NCBI RefSeq assembly: GCF_050947875.1
Contig: NW_027460335.1
Span: 8,323,928 to 8,387,927, forward strand
DNA from: Dermacentor variabilis
Taxonomy: Eukaryota; Arthropoda; Arachnida; Ixodida; Ixodidae
Direction: 5' to 3'
Length of the DNA stretch: 64,000 nt
The stretch's first letter is position 1; every line of letters starts with the position of its first letter. The notes beneath the pieces were generated by a model. It was not told where the DNA came from. It made no database searches and worked only from the letters and a program-made list of their open reading frames with translations. Position numbers and translations under genes: made by a program. This document shows positions 31,144 to 41,577 of the stretch, piece by piece.

Positions 31144-31385
31144 GCGATGGCTAGTCGTGAGCGGTATGCACCATGCTCAGGGCCTACTTTTCTTTTAGAT
31201 CAGGATGGCTCAAATACCGTCCCTTAGGATTGCCACATTAAACGTGAGAGGGCTGGCGGCTAGTCGTAGGCAAAGTCAGGTCCTACGGTTGGTCACTGAC
31301 CACGACATAGACGTACTAGCCGTCCAGGAAACTAAGGTTGAAGGAGAGGAGGAGACCGGGAGCATGGTGCGACGTTTCACGGCTA

Positions 31386-31560
31386 TAGTCGGATACAGTT
31401 TTAGAAAAAAGGGGAGGCCCCGCCCAGATGACCGAAGCGGCGGGGTCACCGGCCATCCGGCGCACGACGTCGGTCCAGAGTGCGCGCCCATTGGTGGATG
31501 CTCGGTGCATCCGCCTCGGAGAAGTAAACGCCCCCTTTTTTCTAAAGTTGTATCCGACTA
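31386..31560. mobile_element. MITE-2, 175 bp, TA target
   Basis: Terminal inverted repeats of about 29 bp: TAGTCGGATACA.. and ..TGTATCCGACTA, with TTTAGAAAAAAGGGG / CCCCTTTTTTCTAAA inside. Flanked by TA on both sides (31384-31385, 31561-31562). Removing it plus one TA restores codons matching A5 (RRFTxRYxVVVSHAVG). A TA duplication points to the Tc1/mariner superfamily. GC-rich interior with no coding capacity. Confidence 0.87.
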
Positions 31561-31788
31561 TAGGTATTTTGTGGTGGTTAGCCATGCGGTAGGCACGGCT
31601 GGAGGGTGCGTTCTTCTTGTGAAAAAGCTGCCTGGACTGCAGATTCAAAGTATTTTTTCGTGTCAGTCAGGAAGGATTGTGCTCTGTGATATTGTTATGG
31701 GTGATGCTGAGTTCCGCGTCATATGCGTATATGCGCCGAATTCAGTAGATGAGCGCGTCCGTTTTTTTTTTTCGAACCTTACACAATA

Positions 31789-32487
31789 GGGAGTTTTAGA
31801 ATAGGGGCCCCAATAGTTTGGGGCCCCAAAGAGCTTTGCGGGTGTTAGCGTTGGGACACGTAGGAGTGAAGAGTTTTAGAATAGGGTTTCACGTTTGCGG
31901 ATAGCGTCTTGCGCTGACAGCGCCACTACGGCGTCAAAGAAAAGCTATTAGAAATAATTAAATAAAATATACCATTTTATGATAGGAATAATAATTTTGA
32001 CTTGCGTGTATTTGCGTTTAATTACAATTTAGAGGTTATTCTGTAAGCAGAAAACAGTTAGTTGCGCTTAGTTTTGAGCAAACCAACTTTACTAGCCTTC
32101 ACCAGCCAAGCTTAGCCGTGTTAGGCCTACGAGCCATAAAATCCACAATCGAATTCAATATCAGCGGCGTCTAATGAGTCAATCTTCATAACACACGCTA
32201 GTTGAGAGAAAGCGATAACCGCAGTCACTTCTCCTAGCTTGCGAACTTCACGCGTTACCGCGAATCGAACCCAGTTTTGTGCTAGGGTGAGCCGTCGCTT
32301 CGATGGGTGCCGCCATGTTTGTCGACGCAAAACTTTTGGGGCCGCTATTTGGGCTCCCGCTAAATCAGTGAAATAACGTTCCCAACGCAAAACCCAAACG
32401 CAGTTTGCGTCTTGCGCATGCGCCGTGGCTTCGACGCTATTTCTTTGGGGCCCCAAAAGGTTTGGGGCCCCTATTCTAAAACTCTCT
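31789..32487. mobile_element. MITE-3, 699 bp, long inverted repeats
   Basis: Ends GGGAGTTTTAGAATAGGGGC and its complement at 32462-32487, with a second inverted GGGGCCCCAAA segment giving about 44 bp of terminal inverted repeat. AATA flanks both sides (31785-31788, 32488-32491). Removal restores LTQYVCCNMRVMLLGDFN in frame. A shorter copy of the end motif (GAGTTTTAGAATAGGG, from 31869) sits inside, hinting at an element-in-element origin. No convincing ORF. Confidence 0.85.
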
Positions 32488-33383
32488 AATATGTATGTTG
32501 CAATATGCGCGTGATGCTGTTAGGTGACTTTAATTGTGTGATGAGCGCTGGAGACAGAGTCGGTAATGCTGGTGTGCGTGACCGAAGCAGCGAAGTGTTA
32601 TCAAATTTAATTATTGAAAATGAACTCGATGATGTTTATGAATGTCTGGAAGGGGGGCGTCAAGTGACTTTTACACGTTTTCAGGGCCGCAGCCATGCGC
32701 GTTTGGACCGAATGTACATTTCATTGGATGCAATTCCAAGATACCACGGTTACTGTGTAGTACCAGTGTCGTTTTCAGATCACTGCCTGGTGAAATGTAA
32801 CGTAGGTATAATAAAAAGGAGACATGTATTTAACTGGGATATGTGGAAAATGGATGCCTTGTTACTAAATGACCAGCCCTTTTTACAGGTAGTACGGGAT
32901 GCGGTTAATGAAGTTCAATGTGATGCTGCGGGAACAATCGTCGAGAAGTGGGAAGGTTTTAAACAAAAGATTAAAATGAAAGCGATAGAAAGATCCAGTT
33001 GTAAAAAATTCGAGAAGGAAATGAAAGAAAAGGGTTTAAGAACACTGCTTGGGCAGCTGCTAACGCTTCAGTGCAAAGAGCCTGGTGCGTACAACGACGA
33101 TGTGCGAAACGTCAAAGAAAAACTTGAACTGTTTGACAAGGAACGCTATCAAGGAGCCATCATGCGAGCACGAGCAGATGCACTAGCGGCAGGGGAGACG
33201 CCCACGAAAAGGGCGCTCGGTTTAGAGAAGGCGTATGGACGAAGAAACCATGTCGATCAGATTTTAGTGAATGGGAATGTCGTTGAAGACAGTGACAGCA
33301 TTCGGTGCGCCTTCTTTGAGTACTATCAGTCGCTCTTCGCATTTCAAGAAGCGTATGTTGAGGGTTTTAAAGCAGGTTTTCTG

Positions 33384-33396
33384 CATCGCATGCCAC
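33384..33396. repeat. Target-site duplication of element B (left copy)
   Basis: CATCGCATGCCAC, repeated without mismatch at 39015-39027. Perfect identity of 13 bp indicates a recent insertion. Confidence 0.93.
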
Positions 33397-33848
33397 CGTT
33401 CCGTTCCGTTCCAAAAACTTTTATTTCCATCAGAGAAGGAGACCCCCTACTCCCTGCCCCTGGCGCGCAGGCCTGGGGACAGGGGTGGGGGTCTCCGCGA
33501 CTAGATGCAGGCAAAGAGTTGTTGGCTCTTCGCGGCCTCTGCCGCCAGATGGATGGCTCTCCTCTGCATGGCGGGGTCCGCGCTTTGCAGAAGGGTGTCC
33601 CAGGCTTCTCTACTATTTATTCCTTCCTTGACACCTGGGGAGTCTACGCATTGCCAGATTATATGGTCGAGGGTCCCCCTCTCCCCGCATCTCTTACATT
33701 TATCGTCTATATCTTCGTCTTTCAGTACGTGTGACGCCCATACTGGATTTATGTAGTTTCCTGCTTGCAGTCTGCGCCAGGCTCTCGCCTCTCTATTTCC
33801 GAGCTCCTTGTCCGGAGGGGGGACAGTTCTACGCTGAAGCTTATAGTT

Positions 33849-36800
33849 TTAGATTATTTCTGTGTAGGTCTGTAGTCTCTCGTCTAGTTCCTTGCAAGCG
33901 GGCGGCTCTGTTCCTGCCCGGAAGTAGAGATCTCGGGCTAGGAAGTGTGCCGCCTCGTTGCCTGGGACCGACGTGTGAGCTGGTGCCCATACGAGGCTGA
34001 TTTTTCTGTCAATTTTCTTTCCTGTTAGTACTCGTATCGCTTCTGGTGCGATTCTGCCTTTTCCGTAATTGTGGATGGCTGTTTTGCTGTCGCTTATTAT
34101 GTAGCTCGCCTTGGTCCCGACACAGGCAAGCGCGATCGCTACTTCTTCCGCTGCTTCCGGATTGCGGCTGCGTATTGTTGCTGCTGAGACTGCTTCGCCT
34201 TGGCCATCTACCACCGAGGCTACTGCCGCACCCAGTTTGCCGCTGGCCGCATCCGTGTACGCCACTATCTCCCTATCTATTTCGCTGAAGCGTCTGACCA
34301 GTGCTTCGGCTCTCTTTTCCCTCCTTTCTTTGTTGAAGGTGGGGTGCATGTTTTTGGGAATTGGGCCTATCCTTAGCTGTTCTCTGATTTCTCTTGGGAT
34401 GTCACGTTTCTTTTGCATGCCTCTGTCTGTCTGCAGCCCCACCATGTTCAGGATAGCTCTGCCTGTATATGTTTGACTGAGTCTTTCCTGTTGGGCGGTT
34501 TTAACTGCTTCGGCTGTTTCTTGCCATGTATTGTGAATTCCCATTGCTAGGAGTCTCTCAGTGGAGGTGCTTATGGGTAATCCGAGTGCCCGTTTATAGC
34601 ATCTTCTGATTATCGAGTCTAATTTGTCTCTTTCTGAAGCCCGGATGTTAAGGTATGGTGTGGCGTAGCTAAGTCTGCTGATGACGTACGCTTGTACTAG
34701 CTTAACTAGGCTTCTTTCGCTTAGCCCTCTCCCCTTAAGAGCTATTCTTCTGAATATCCCGGTGACTTGTGCTGCATAACCTTCCAGTTTCCGTATGGTT
34801 TCGTCGTTGTATCCATTGCTTTGGAGTAAAAGTCCTAATATTCTTATCTTATCTACTTTGGGTACTGGTTTGCCCCCAACCGTGATGTTGAAATCGCTGT
34901 CTCCTTTCAGCCTTAATGATTTGGGGTTGTACATTAAGAGTTCCGATTTTTCTGGTGAGCAAGTAAGCCCCCTAGTTGCTGCATACTCGATTACTGTGTC
35001 CGCGGCTATTTGCAGTTTGTTTTCTATTTCCGCGTCGTTACCTTTGTTTATCCAAACATTTATATCGTCTGCATACATGCTGAAGTTTAAATTTTCTATT
35101 TTCCTTAGTTTAGCCGGGAGGCCCCTCATAGCCAGATTGAAGAGGAGTGGGGAGAGTACAGATCCTTGCGGGGTACCTCTGTTTCCCAGTTCTGTTTCTT
35201 CCGATTCCAAATCATGGTATCTAATCTTTGCCGTCCTGTTTGTCAGGAAGTTCTTTATATAGTTGTAGGTTCTGCATCCTACCCCTATTTCTTGCATTTC
35301 TGTCAGGATTGCCTCGTGTTTGACATTGTCAAAGGCTTTCTTGAAGTCTAGAGCTAGGATTGCTTTTATATCTCTTGATCTTGAGTTTATGATGTCGTGC
35401 TGAAGCCGCAGCATCACGTCCTGGGTACTTAAGCCCGGTCGGAATCCAACCATCTCATTCGGCCATAGTTCATTTCCCTCCATGAATCGGGTTAACCTTG
35501 TCTGGATTACATGTTCCATTAATTTCCCTACGCATGATGTGAGGGAGATCGGCCTGAGATTCTCTAGCTTAGGGGGCTTGCCCGGTTTGGGGATTAGTAT
35601 GATGCTAGCCTCTTTCCATTGTTTCGGGAGTTCCCCTTTCTCCCATACCTGTAGAATGTATTTGGTTATAGCTGTGATCGACTCATCGTCTAGGTTCCGC
35701 AGCATTTTGTTTGTTATCCCATCTGGGCCTGGGGCCGATTTCGTTTTAAGTCTGATTATTTCCGCTCTCACGTCTGCCTCTGTTATGGGTGCATCTAGCT
35801 CCTCATTTAGGGGTCCCCCATACTCTGGTAGGTTGGTGCGAGTCACGTTTCCTATGTATGTTTGTTTGATCTCTTCCATGAAGCTCTCGTCTGTTCCGTC
35901 GTATTTATGTCGTGTTTTGGCTAGCCTTATGTTTGTCTGCGATTTTGATTGGGTTGGGTCTAGCAGGTGTCTTAGGATGTTCCATGTTTTAGCTAAACTC
36001 ATACCTTTTTCCATGGCATCACATGTGCTACACCAGTTTTGCTCGCATAGCTGTAGTGCGTATTTTTCAATCTCTTGATTTAGTCTGGCTATTCTTCTTT
36101 TTAGATTCCGGTTCCATCTCTGTTTTTTGAGCCGGCTTTCTAGACTACCCTTTGCTTCCCACATGTGCAATAGCTTGTTGTCTGCTATAAGTGGAGCGTC
36201 TTGGCCTTCTAAAGTAACCGTTGCTTCGGTGACGTGTTTTTTAAGTGTGTCTGTCCATTCTCTTAGGTCTGTAATGATTGTGGTTGGAGATTCCTCTCGC
36301 CGCTTCCTAAATCTATCCCATTCTGTAACTTTTGGCTGTTTTAGTCGTTTTTCCTTTACTCCCTTCATTAATGTGGTGGCAATTATATAGTGATCGCTGC
36401 CTAAGTCTTGTCCTGTATTTTCCCACGTTACTGTTCTGGTGTTTTTGGAGAGTGTTAGGTCGGGTGTGGTATCTGCGGTGACGCTGTTACCTTTTCTAGT
36501 TGGGTTTCCTGGGTCGGTGTGTAGTGAGAGGTTCAGTTCCTGTATGTCCTCCCACAGCTGCCTTCCCTTGCCATCCCTTCTTTTGTATCCCCATTCCTCA
36601 TGCATCGCGTTTAGGTCTCCTACTATGAATAGGGGGTTCTTTCCAGCTGCTTTCAGGGCTTTTCGGAAGATGGCCCTAAACCTGACTTTTTTCTGTCTAG
36701 GACTTGAGTAGATGTTTAGTAGAAATAGGCTGGGCTCTTCTTTTCTACCCGTAAGCATCTCCACTAAGACTCCTTCTGTGTCCCTGGATTGAATCTCGTG

Positions 36801-37037
36801 TTCGATTGTTGCTACGTTTCTTTTCACTAGGGTTGTTACCCTCGATTTTTCCCCCTTATCGCTGTGAAACGCCTGATATCCTGGGAGGGATGCTAATTTC
36901 CCGGTTTCTTGCAACGCTATTGCTAGCGGCTTTTCTTCTAGTGTGTCTATGTAGTTTTGCAGTAGCGCTCGCTTGCGTTGGAACCCTCGGCAGTTCCATT
37001 GCCAAATGATAGACTTAATTCGTGCGTTTCTGGCCAT
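33849..37037 (-). CDS. Element B ORF2: APE-RT-RNase H polyprotein, 1,062 aa
   Basis: N-terminal APE endonuclease (residues about 8-235): WQWNCRGF, LQETGK, NIYSSPRQ, VGDLNAMHEEWGY, LGSDHYII. RT (about 400-680): KSAPGPDGITNKML, LRPISLTSCVGKLMEHV, LALDFKKAFDNV, GTPQGSVLSPLLFNL and the catalytic MYADDINVW. RNase H follows (about 935-1050): IVAYTDAASG, EEVAIALA, IISDSKTAI, VWAPAHTSVPGNEAAHFLARDL, where the last expected acidic residue is His, a change I believe is common in tick elements. No stop or frameshift over 3.2 kb. It starts within the last 23 bases of ORF1 in another frame, suggesting coupled translation. Acts in target-primed reverse transcription. Confidence 0.95.
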   Translation of the reverse strand: MARNARIKSIIWQWNCRGFQRKRALLQNYIDTLEEKPLAIALQETGKLASLPGYQAFHSDKGEKSRVTTLVKRNVATIEHEIQSRDTEGVLVEMLTGRKEEPSLFLLNIYSSPRQKKVRFRAIFRKALKAAGKNPLFIVGDLNAMHEEWGYKRRDGKGRQLWEDIQELNLSLHTDPGNPTRKGNSVTADTTPDLTLSKNTRTVTWENTGQDLGSDHYIIATTLMKGVKEKRLKQPKVTEWDRFRKRREESPTTIITDLREWTDTLKKHVTEATVTLEGQDAPLIADNKLLHMWEAKGSLESRLKKQRWNRNLKRRIARLNQEIEKYALQLCEQNWCSTCDAMEKGMSLAKTWNILRHLLDPTQSKSQTNIRLAKTRHKYDGTDESFMEEIKQTYIGNVTRTNLPEYGGPLNEELDAPITEADVRAEIIRLKTKSAPGPDGITNKMLRNLDDESITAITKYILQVWEKGELPKQWKEASIILIPKPGKPPKLENLRPISLTSCVGKLMEHVIQTRLTRFMEGNELWPNEMVGFRPGLSTQDVMLRLQHDIINSRSRDIKAILALDFKKAFDNVKHEAILTEMQEIGVGCRTYNYIKNFLTNRTAKIRYHDLESEETELGNRGTPQGSVLSPLLFNLAMRGLPAKLRKIENLNFSMYADDINVWINKGNDAEIENKLQIAADTVIEYAATRGLTCSPEKSELLMYNPKSLRLKGDSDFNITVGGKPVPKVDKIRILGLLLQSNGYNDETIRKLEGYAAQVTGIFRRIALKGRGLSERSLVKLVQAYVISRLSYATPYLNIRASERDKLDSIIRRCYKRALGLPISTSTERLLAMGIHNTWQETAEAVKTAQQERLSQTYTGRAILNMVGLQTDRGMQKKRDIPREIREQLRIGPIPKNMHPTFNKERREKRAEALVRRFSEIDREIVAYTDAASGKLGAAVASVVDGQGEAVSAATIRSRNPEAAEEVAIALACVGTKASYIISDSKTAIHNYGKGRIAPEAIRVLTGKKIDRKISLVWAPAHTSVPGNEAAHFLARDLYFRAGTEPPACKELDERLQTYTEII

Positions 37038-38748
37038 ATTGGATTTGGGTAAAGGAGTCCTCTAAGTTTTTCTGTCGCTCCGCAAGGGCAACCAGCTCGG
37101 TTCTTTGTGTTTGTAGTTCAGTTCTCTGTGCCCGTAGTTCTGCTGTTATACTTTCAAATCTTTGGTTTATATTTTTTTGTATCTGGCTGAGTGCGGTCAT
37201 GACCTGTGCCATGAAGTCTCTTTTTTCTGTCTGTATCGTTTTCATTGCGTTCCTATTCGCCTCGCATTCCTTCTTTAGTTCTGCCCACATGTCTGTTTCG
37301 TTATCTCCTTTCCGTTTAAGTGGGGGTATCCTGACTGTTTCTGATTGATCCATTTTCTCTCCTTCCATTTCCCGCTGCCTGGGTGTAGGGGGAGTGGTTT
37401 GCTGGGCTACCTGCTTGGGTTGTGCGGGTTGTGTGCGGGGAGGAGGGGATGTTGCCTTCTCTTTTGCTTTTTGCGCTTTCATAAGGTTATTTATGAGCCC
37501 TTGTAGCTCCTCTACTTTTTTCTTTAACTGTTCTATTTCTCTGTCCTTATCATCTTTGGCCTGGGAGGACCCTTCTACAAAGCTTACTTGTTTGGGCTCT
37601 CTGCTTGGATCCCTGCTTCCGCTTCGTCCCTTGCCCCATGGGTCCTTTGGGTCCCTGGATCTCGATCTCCTGCGTCCCCTGGTCTCCTGACTACCGGGGG
37701 TCAGCAAGTTTCCTTGGTGGTTTTCTCCCAGCTTGGGGAAGTCCTCCTTGAGGAGTTTCGCAGCTCCGTCCGCAGGGGGTTGCCGTTGTTGGGTCTTCAG
37801 TTCCTCCTGCTTGTCGTTCTTCTTCTCCCAGATTTTTTTCTTGATTTCGTACGGTGTTCTGTACAGCTCTTTGCATCTCTTGTCGCCGAGTGGGTGCTCT
37901 TTCCCGCAGAGCTGGCATTTGGCTTCGCATTGGTGGTCCTCCTGCGGGTTTTCTGCCCCACATCTCCGGCATTTTTTGTTGTCCGGGTTTGGGCACACGT
38001 CCGATCTGTGTCCAAAGCGACCACACGCATAGCATACCTCGTACTTTTTCTTGTACAGGACGCATCTCGTTGGCGTGGGCGACAGGTACACTTGCCTCGG
38101 AACTGTGCTTTCTTCGAAGAGGATAAGTACGGCCTTCGTTCCCTTGCCCAGCCTTCGCACTCCTAGGATTGGAGGGTTCTTCGCATTGAAGTACTCCAGT
38201 CTTTCTTTGATTTCGTCTTCAGTCCAAAATAGAGGTACGTCGTATATGACGCCTTTTCCGCTGTTCTCTGGCGCCGCCACGTATGCGTTGACGTTCACCT
38301 TTTCTTTGCCTATCGTCAGTTCTCTGAGCGCTGCATACTTATTTCTCGTCGTTTTGTCCTTTGTAGCAATGAGGATCGATTGTTGCTTCGTGTTGAACGT
38401 GATGATGTCGTTCACTCCTCTGTCACTTGTCCCGGCCGTCGCGCTGATTGCGTCAGCCACGAAAGCTCCGCCGAGTTGGAGTAATTTCTCTAGTCCCCCT
38501 TGAGGTCTCATAATTATCTTCTCGTAGTCGGGCGGAATTCTCGTATGTTGCCTTTCCACCGACTTCTCTGCCTTTCTTCTTCCCTCGCGTCGCTCCGCAG
38601 CACGCTCCCGTAGGCCTCGGTTCCCGGCGACGTGGCCGCCTTCTGCCAACTCCGCTGGTGCTATTTTTCCGCTCCTCTTCGCTTTAAACCACTGTCCCGG
38701 AATCTGCAGCTCGTCGGGATCAATTTCCGTACCTTCAACAACCTCCAT
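37015..38748 (-). CDS. Element B ORF1: CCHC gag-like protein, about 577 aa
   Basis: The frame extends to 38838, but the first ATG with a sensible context is at 38748 (MEVVEGTEIDPDELQIPGQW). The central part (about 150-230) resembles an RRM-like RNA-binding fold (GVIYDVPLFWTEDEIKERLEYF). A cysteine cluster follows: CYACGRFGHRSDVC, CRRCGAENPQEDHQC, CQLCGKEHPLGDKRC, three zinc-knuckle-like motifs. The C-terminal third is charged, with an RRRSRSRD segment, a coiled-coil-like stretch (KDREIEQLKKKVEELQGLI) and a Gln-rich end suited to multimerisation. Expected to coat the element RNA. Intact. Confidence 0.92.
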   Translation of the reverse strand: MEVVEGTEIDPDELQIPGQWFKAKRSGKIAPAELAEGGHVAGNRGLRERAAERREGRRKAEKSVERQHTRIPPDYEKIIMRPQGGLEKLLQLGGAFVADAISATAGTSDRGVNDIITFNTKQQSILIATKDKTTRNKYAALRELTIGKEKVNVNAYVAAPENSGKGVIYDVPLFWTEDEIKERLEYFNAKNPPILGVRRLGKGTKAVLILFEESTVPRQVYLSPTPTRCVLYKKKYEVCYACGRFGHRSDVCPNPDNKKCRRCGAENPQEDHQCEAKCQLCGKEHPLGDKRCKELYRTPYEIKKKIWEKKNDKQEELKTQQRQPPADGAAKLLKEDFPKLGENHQGNLLTPGSQETRGRRRSRSRDPKDPWGKGRSGSRDPSREPKQVSFVEGSSQAKDDKDREIEQLKKKVEELQGLINNLMKAQKAKEKATSPPPRTQPAQPKQVAQQTTPPTPRQREMEGEKMDQSETVRIPPLKRKGDNETDMWAELKKECEANRNAMKTIQTEKRDFMAQVMTALSQIQKNINQRFESITAELRAQRTELQTQRTELVALAERQKNLEDSFTQIQYGQKRTN

Positions 38749-39153
38749 GTTGCACGAGGTCTGGGCCCAGGTAGCGCGTCTGGGCCTCGTTAGGCCAAGC
38801 GGCCCTCGCGGCACGGTGCGGCTTCGTGAGCTCACCAAGCTGGAGAATTCGGTCCCACCTTGTTAATTCCGGTGAATCCGCCTTCGGACCTCTCTTCTCC
38901 TTGATTCCAGCCAGATGTTCACGCATTCGGTGGTCCGAGTACGCTTCGGTCCCCCGGTGTCGACGGAGCTCGTCGAACGCGCGTCCGTTCGCTTCGGCAG
39001 CCGGCGGAGGAATCCATCGCATGCCACGTTTGAGCGATGACGTAAAAAAGCGATTAGAGGAAAAAATAATGGAAGGAGAAGTCGAAAAGGCAATCGACGA
39101 TTTGAACATGGGTAAATCACCGGACCTGATGGACTCAGCGCGGGTCTATATAA

Positions 39154-39166
39154 AGCTTTTAAAAGA
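39154..39166. repeat. Target-site duplication of the SINE (left copy)
   Basis: AGCTTTTAAAAGA, repeated at 39407-39419. Perfect 13 bp. Confidence 0.9.
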
Positions 39167-39406
39167 TATAATAATAATATTTGGAGTTTTACGTGCCAAA
39201 ACCACTTTCTGATTATGAGGCACGCCGTAGTGGAGGACTCCGGAAATTTTGACCACCTGGGGTTCTTTAACGTGCACCTAAATCTAAGCACACGGGTGTT
39301 TTCGCATTTCGCCCCCATCGAAATGCGGCCGCCGTGGCCGGGATTCGATCCCGCGACCTCGTGCTCAGCAGCCCAACACCATAGCCACTGAGCAACCACG
39401 GCGGGT
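39167..39406 (-). mobile_element. tRNA-derived tick SINE (Ruka-type), 240 bp
   Basis: Read on the minus strand it starts with a tRNA-like head holding an A box (TGGCTATGGTGTTGG) and a B box (GGGATCGAATCCCGG). A unique body (GTGCACGTTAAAGAACCCC, GGAGTCCTCCACTACGGCG) follows, then a TATTATTAT tail. I recognise it from memory as the SINE abundant in hard ticks. It lies in A9 ORF2 after the frameshift, so it inserted into an already dead or dying copy. Transcribed by RNA polymerase III when active. Confidence 0.9.
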
Positions 39407-41476
39407 AGCTTTTAAAAGAGAGCTGGCGCCTTTGCTTGCACATGTATTTAATGACGCATACGAAAAGAAATCATTACCACCTTCCTTTGGAAAAACGCAC
39501 ACCATTCTAATACCGAAGAGCGATCAAATAGACAAACTCAGATTCGTGTCATCCTACAGACCGATTTCACTAACAAACGTGGATTATAAAATGTTTATGG
39601 AGGTTTTAGCTAGCAGGCTTCAAGGAGTCATCAAGGAAATAGTCGCAGACCATCAAACTTGTGGCATCAAAGGGCGATCTATTTTTTCAAACATCCATAA
39701 GATGCGATGTGTGCTCGAGTGCTGTGACGTCACCGGTGGCGGTGTTGCAGTTCTTCAGCTCGACCTAGAGAAAGCATTCGATTGTGTCGCTCACGTTATT
39801 TTGTTTGCCATCTTAGATCATGTTAATGTCGGTTCCATCAACCCTGAGGGCGTGGCCTTGGCGTACCAGAACTGCACAACAAGATTACTTGTTAACAAGT
39901 CTCTGGGGGCCCCCATTAACATCATGCGTTCCATGCGCCAAGGCTGCCCCCTCAGTCCGCTATTGTTTGCTATCTACGTAGAAGAAATGTGTGTAGCAAT
40001 TAATGAAAATGACGGAATACGTGGTTTGAGATTGGCAGCGACAGAAGTGAAGTTGCTTGCATATGCAGATGACATTGCAGTGTGTTGCACTGACAAACCG
40101 AGTGTAACGGAAACAATATCTGTAGTAAAGCATTTCTGCGCCGTAACGGGTAGCAGAGCAAACTGGGGCAAATCGCTAGGGCTGTGGCACGGGGACTGGT
40201 TTTCTGCACCCGACTATTTCGCGAACGTAAACTGGGTGAAGACTCCTACCAGGTATCTGGGTGTTCCCCTCGACAGGTATAATAGCAGCGACGAATACTG
40301 GAGGAACCAAACCAAGGAACTGAAAGAAAAAGTAGACAAATGGAAAGGTACTAAGCTGTCCATTTTTGCACGAGCGACAGTTTGTAACGTGTTTTTTACT
40401 TATAAGTTATATTACGTCTTGCAAACGCTGTATTGTTCTAAGGTAAATGTGCAAAGGCTGCACAGAGTGTTCGCAGTTTTCATCTGGGGATCAACATGGG
40501 AAAGGTGCAGCCGAACAAATTTGTTCAGAAGAGTGAAGGATGGGGGTGTGGGCCTGGCGCATATTTTTGTTCGTCAAGTTGTAAACCGATTTTTGTTTTT
40601 TCGCGATGTTCGCGATCCATTTCTGCGCGCCGTATGTCAGCTAAGGTTGAGGAACGCTGCGTGGTTATTTCAAGGAAGTGGTTGACAGTGTACACTTCCT
40701 TTCTGTTCGTTTTACAATTGATTACCTGTGTGAAGTGCAAAGGAAGACATTGTATAGAGATGTATGCTACATTGTTTTCCCAGTGCCCTTATACAGAGCG
40801 ATATACAGTGGAGGGCCAGGACAGGATGTACTTAAAAGAGTAAAACACATGCAGGTGCCACCAGGGGTAAAGACCGTCTTCTTTAAGCTACACACAGGAA
40901 CGCACTCCGTGAAGACGTTTCTGGAGGAACGGGGTTGTCTCGTACCTTGGGGGTCGCACTGCTTGATATGCAAGAAGCCCGAAAATATAGATCACGTTTT
41001 CCTACATTTCTGGGAGGCAGTTTTCTCCTGGGACGTCTTAAAACGAACCCTGAAGAAAGAGCTACCGGTGGACCCCCAAGGTATCAGGTATCTGGCCATT
41101 AAAGATGACGACGGGGTTCCCTATGACTTTGTTATGTTGAATGCTCTACACTGTATATGGCGGGCTCGTATGGCAGGGTACCATTGCGATCCTGACGCTA
41201 GGCCAGCTCGTGCTTACTTCAAAGAATGTATGTCACGATTTATTGAAATGCAGAAAATTGAAGAATGTGTACCGGATTGGCTGTCGAGGCTGAAACCCCT
41301 GACAGCCATGAAGGAATTTTAGTTTGACAAAGCCAGTCCAATATGGACAGACGACTCTATTGTGCGGTTTCTTTCCTTACGCAATTTCCGTTGTTCTTTT
41401 TTTCTCTCCAATGGTTGGAATTTGTGATACATAAGTGTGTGCTAACTCTATCGTCTGAGTGATGTCGAAGACCGGC

Positions 41477-41482
41477 AATAAA
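41477..41482 (+). terminator. Poly(A) signal of A9
   Basis: AATAAA in CGAAGACCGGCAATAAAT, then A-rich tail. Confidence 0.75.
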
Positions 41483-41491
41483 TAAAAAAAA

Positions 41492-41577
41492 GTGGCGCAA
41501 TTGGTTAGCGCACGGTACTTATACGACAGTTCTCGTGAGCCATGCCGGGGTTGTGAGTTCGAGCCTCACCTGAGGAA
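41492..41577 (+). pseudogene. tRNA-Ile(UAU) lacking 5' acceptor strand
   Basis: Begins GTGGCGCAATTGG after the A9 tail. Anticodon UAU, intron and T arm intact; 3' end CTGAGGA. Its missing bases were already lost behind A8 before A9 inserted. Confidence 0.8.

Larger units (their letters stand above)
33397..39014 (-). mobile_element. Element B: complete I-group LINE with two intact ORFs
   Basis: 5,618 bp on the minus strand, in A9 ORF2. The 3' end carries a short (GGAAC)n tail (plus strand GTTCCGTTCCGTTCC at 33397 onward), the 5' UTR is about 266 nt (38749-39014), and the 3' UTR occupies 33397-33848 with no gene seen. Two overlapping ORFs are both uninterrupted. APE + RT + RNase H order and the gag-like ORF1 place it in the I/R1/LOA assemblage; exact clade not decidable by eye. 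Candidate for current activity. Confidence 0.94.
31205..41322 (+). pseudogene. A9 ORF2 (APE-RT), split by four insertions
   Basis: ATG 31205. APE: LNVRG, VQETKVEG; MITE-2 at 31386; then HAVGTAGG.., VYAPN; MITE-3 at 31789; then LLGDFNCV, FSDHCLV to HRMP at 33396, where element B sits. It continues at 39028 in frame. A missing G at GKSPD (39121) causes a frameshift just before the RT core, then the SINE. RT open from 39432: SYRPISLTNVDYK, LQLDLEKAFDCV, MRQGCPLSPLLF, YADDIAVC near 40060. A deletion of about 54 bp plus shift lies near 40655. The C-terminal knuckle CLICKKPENIDHVFLHF has lost its last Cys. Ends AMKEF. Confidence 0.9.
29889..41491 (+). mobile_element. Family A copy A9 (alpha), full length, four nested insertions
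   Basis: Starts CATTCTGCTTCCGGCAGCC, ends CCGGCAATAAATAAAAAAAA. After subtracting MITE-2, MITE-3, element B, the SINE and their target duplications it is about 4.84 kb, matching the other complete copies. Both ORFs are damaged. Confidence 0.92.

Noticed and set aside
32127..32456. Minus-strand ORF inside MITE-3
   Set aside because: No recognisable domain; it lies within a non-coding element bounded by inverted repeats.
34046..38503. Several plus-strand ORFs of 80-200 codons opposite element B
   Set aside because: They lie antisense to two long intact ORFs with clear APE, RT, RNase H and zinc-knuckle motifs and show no domain of their own.
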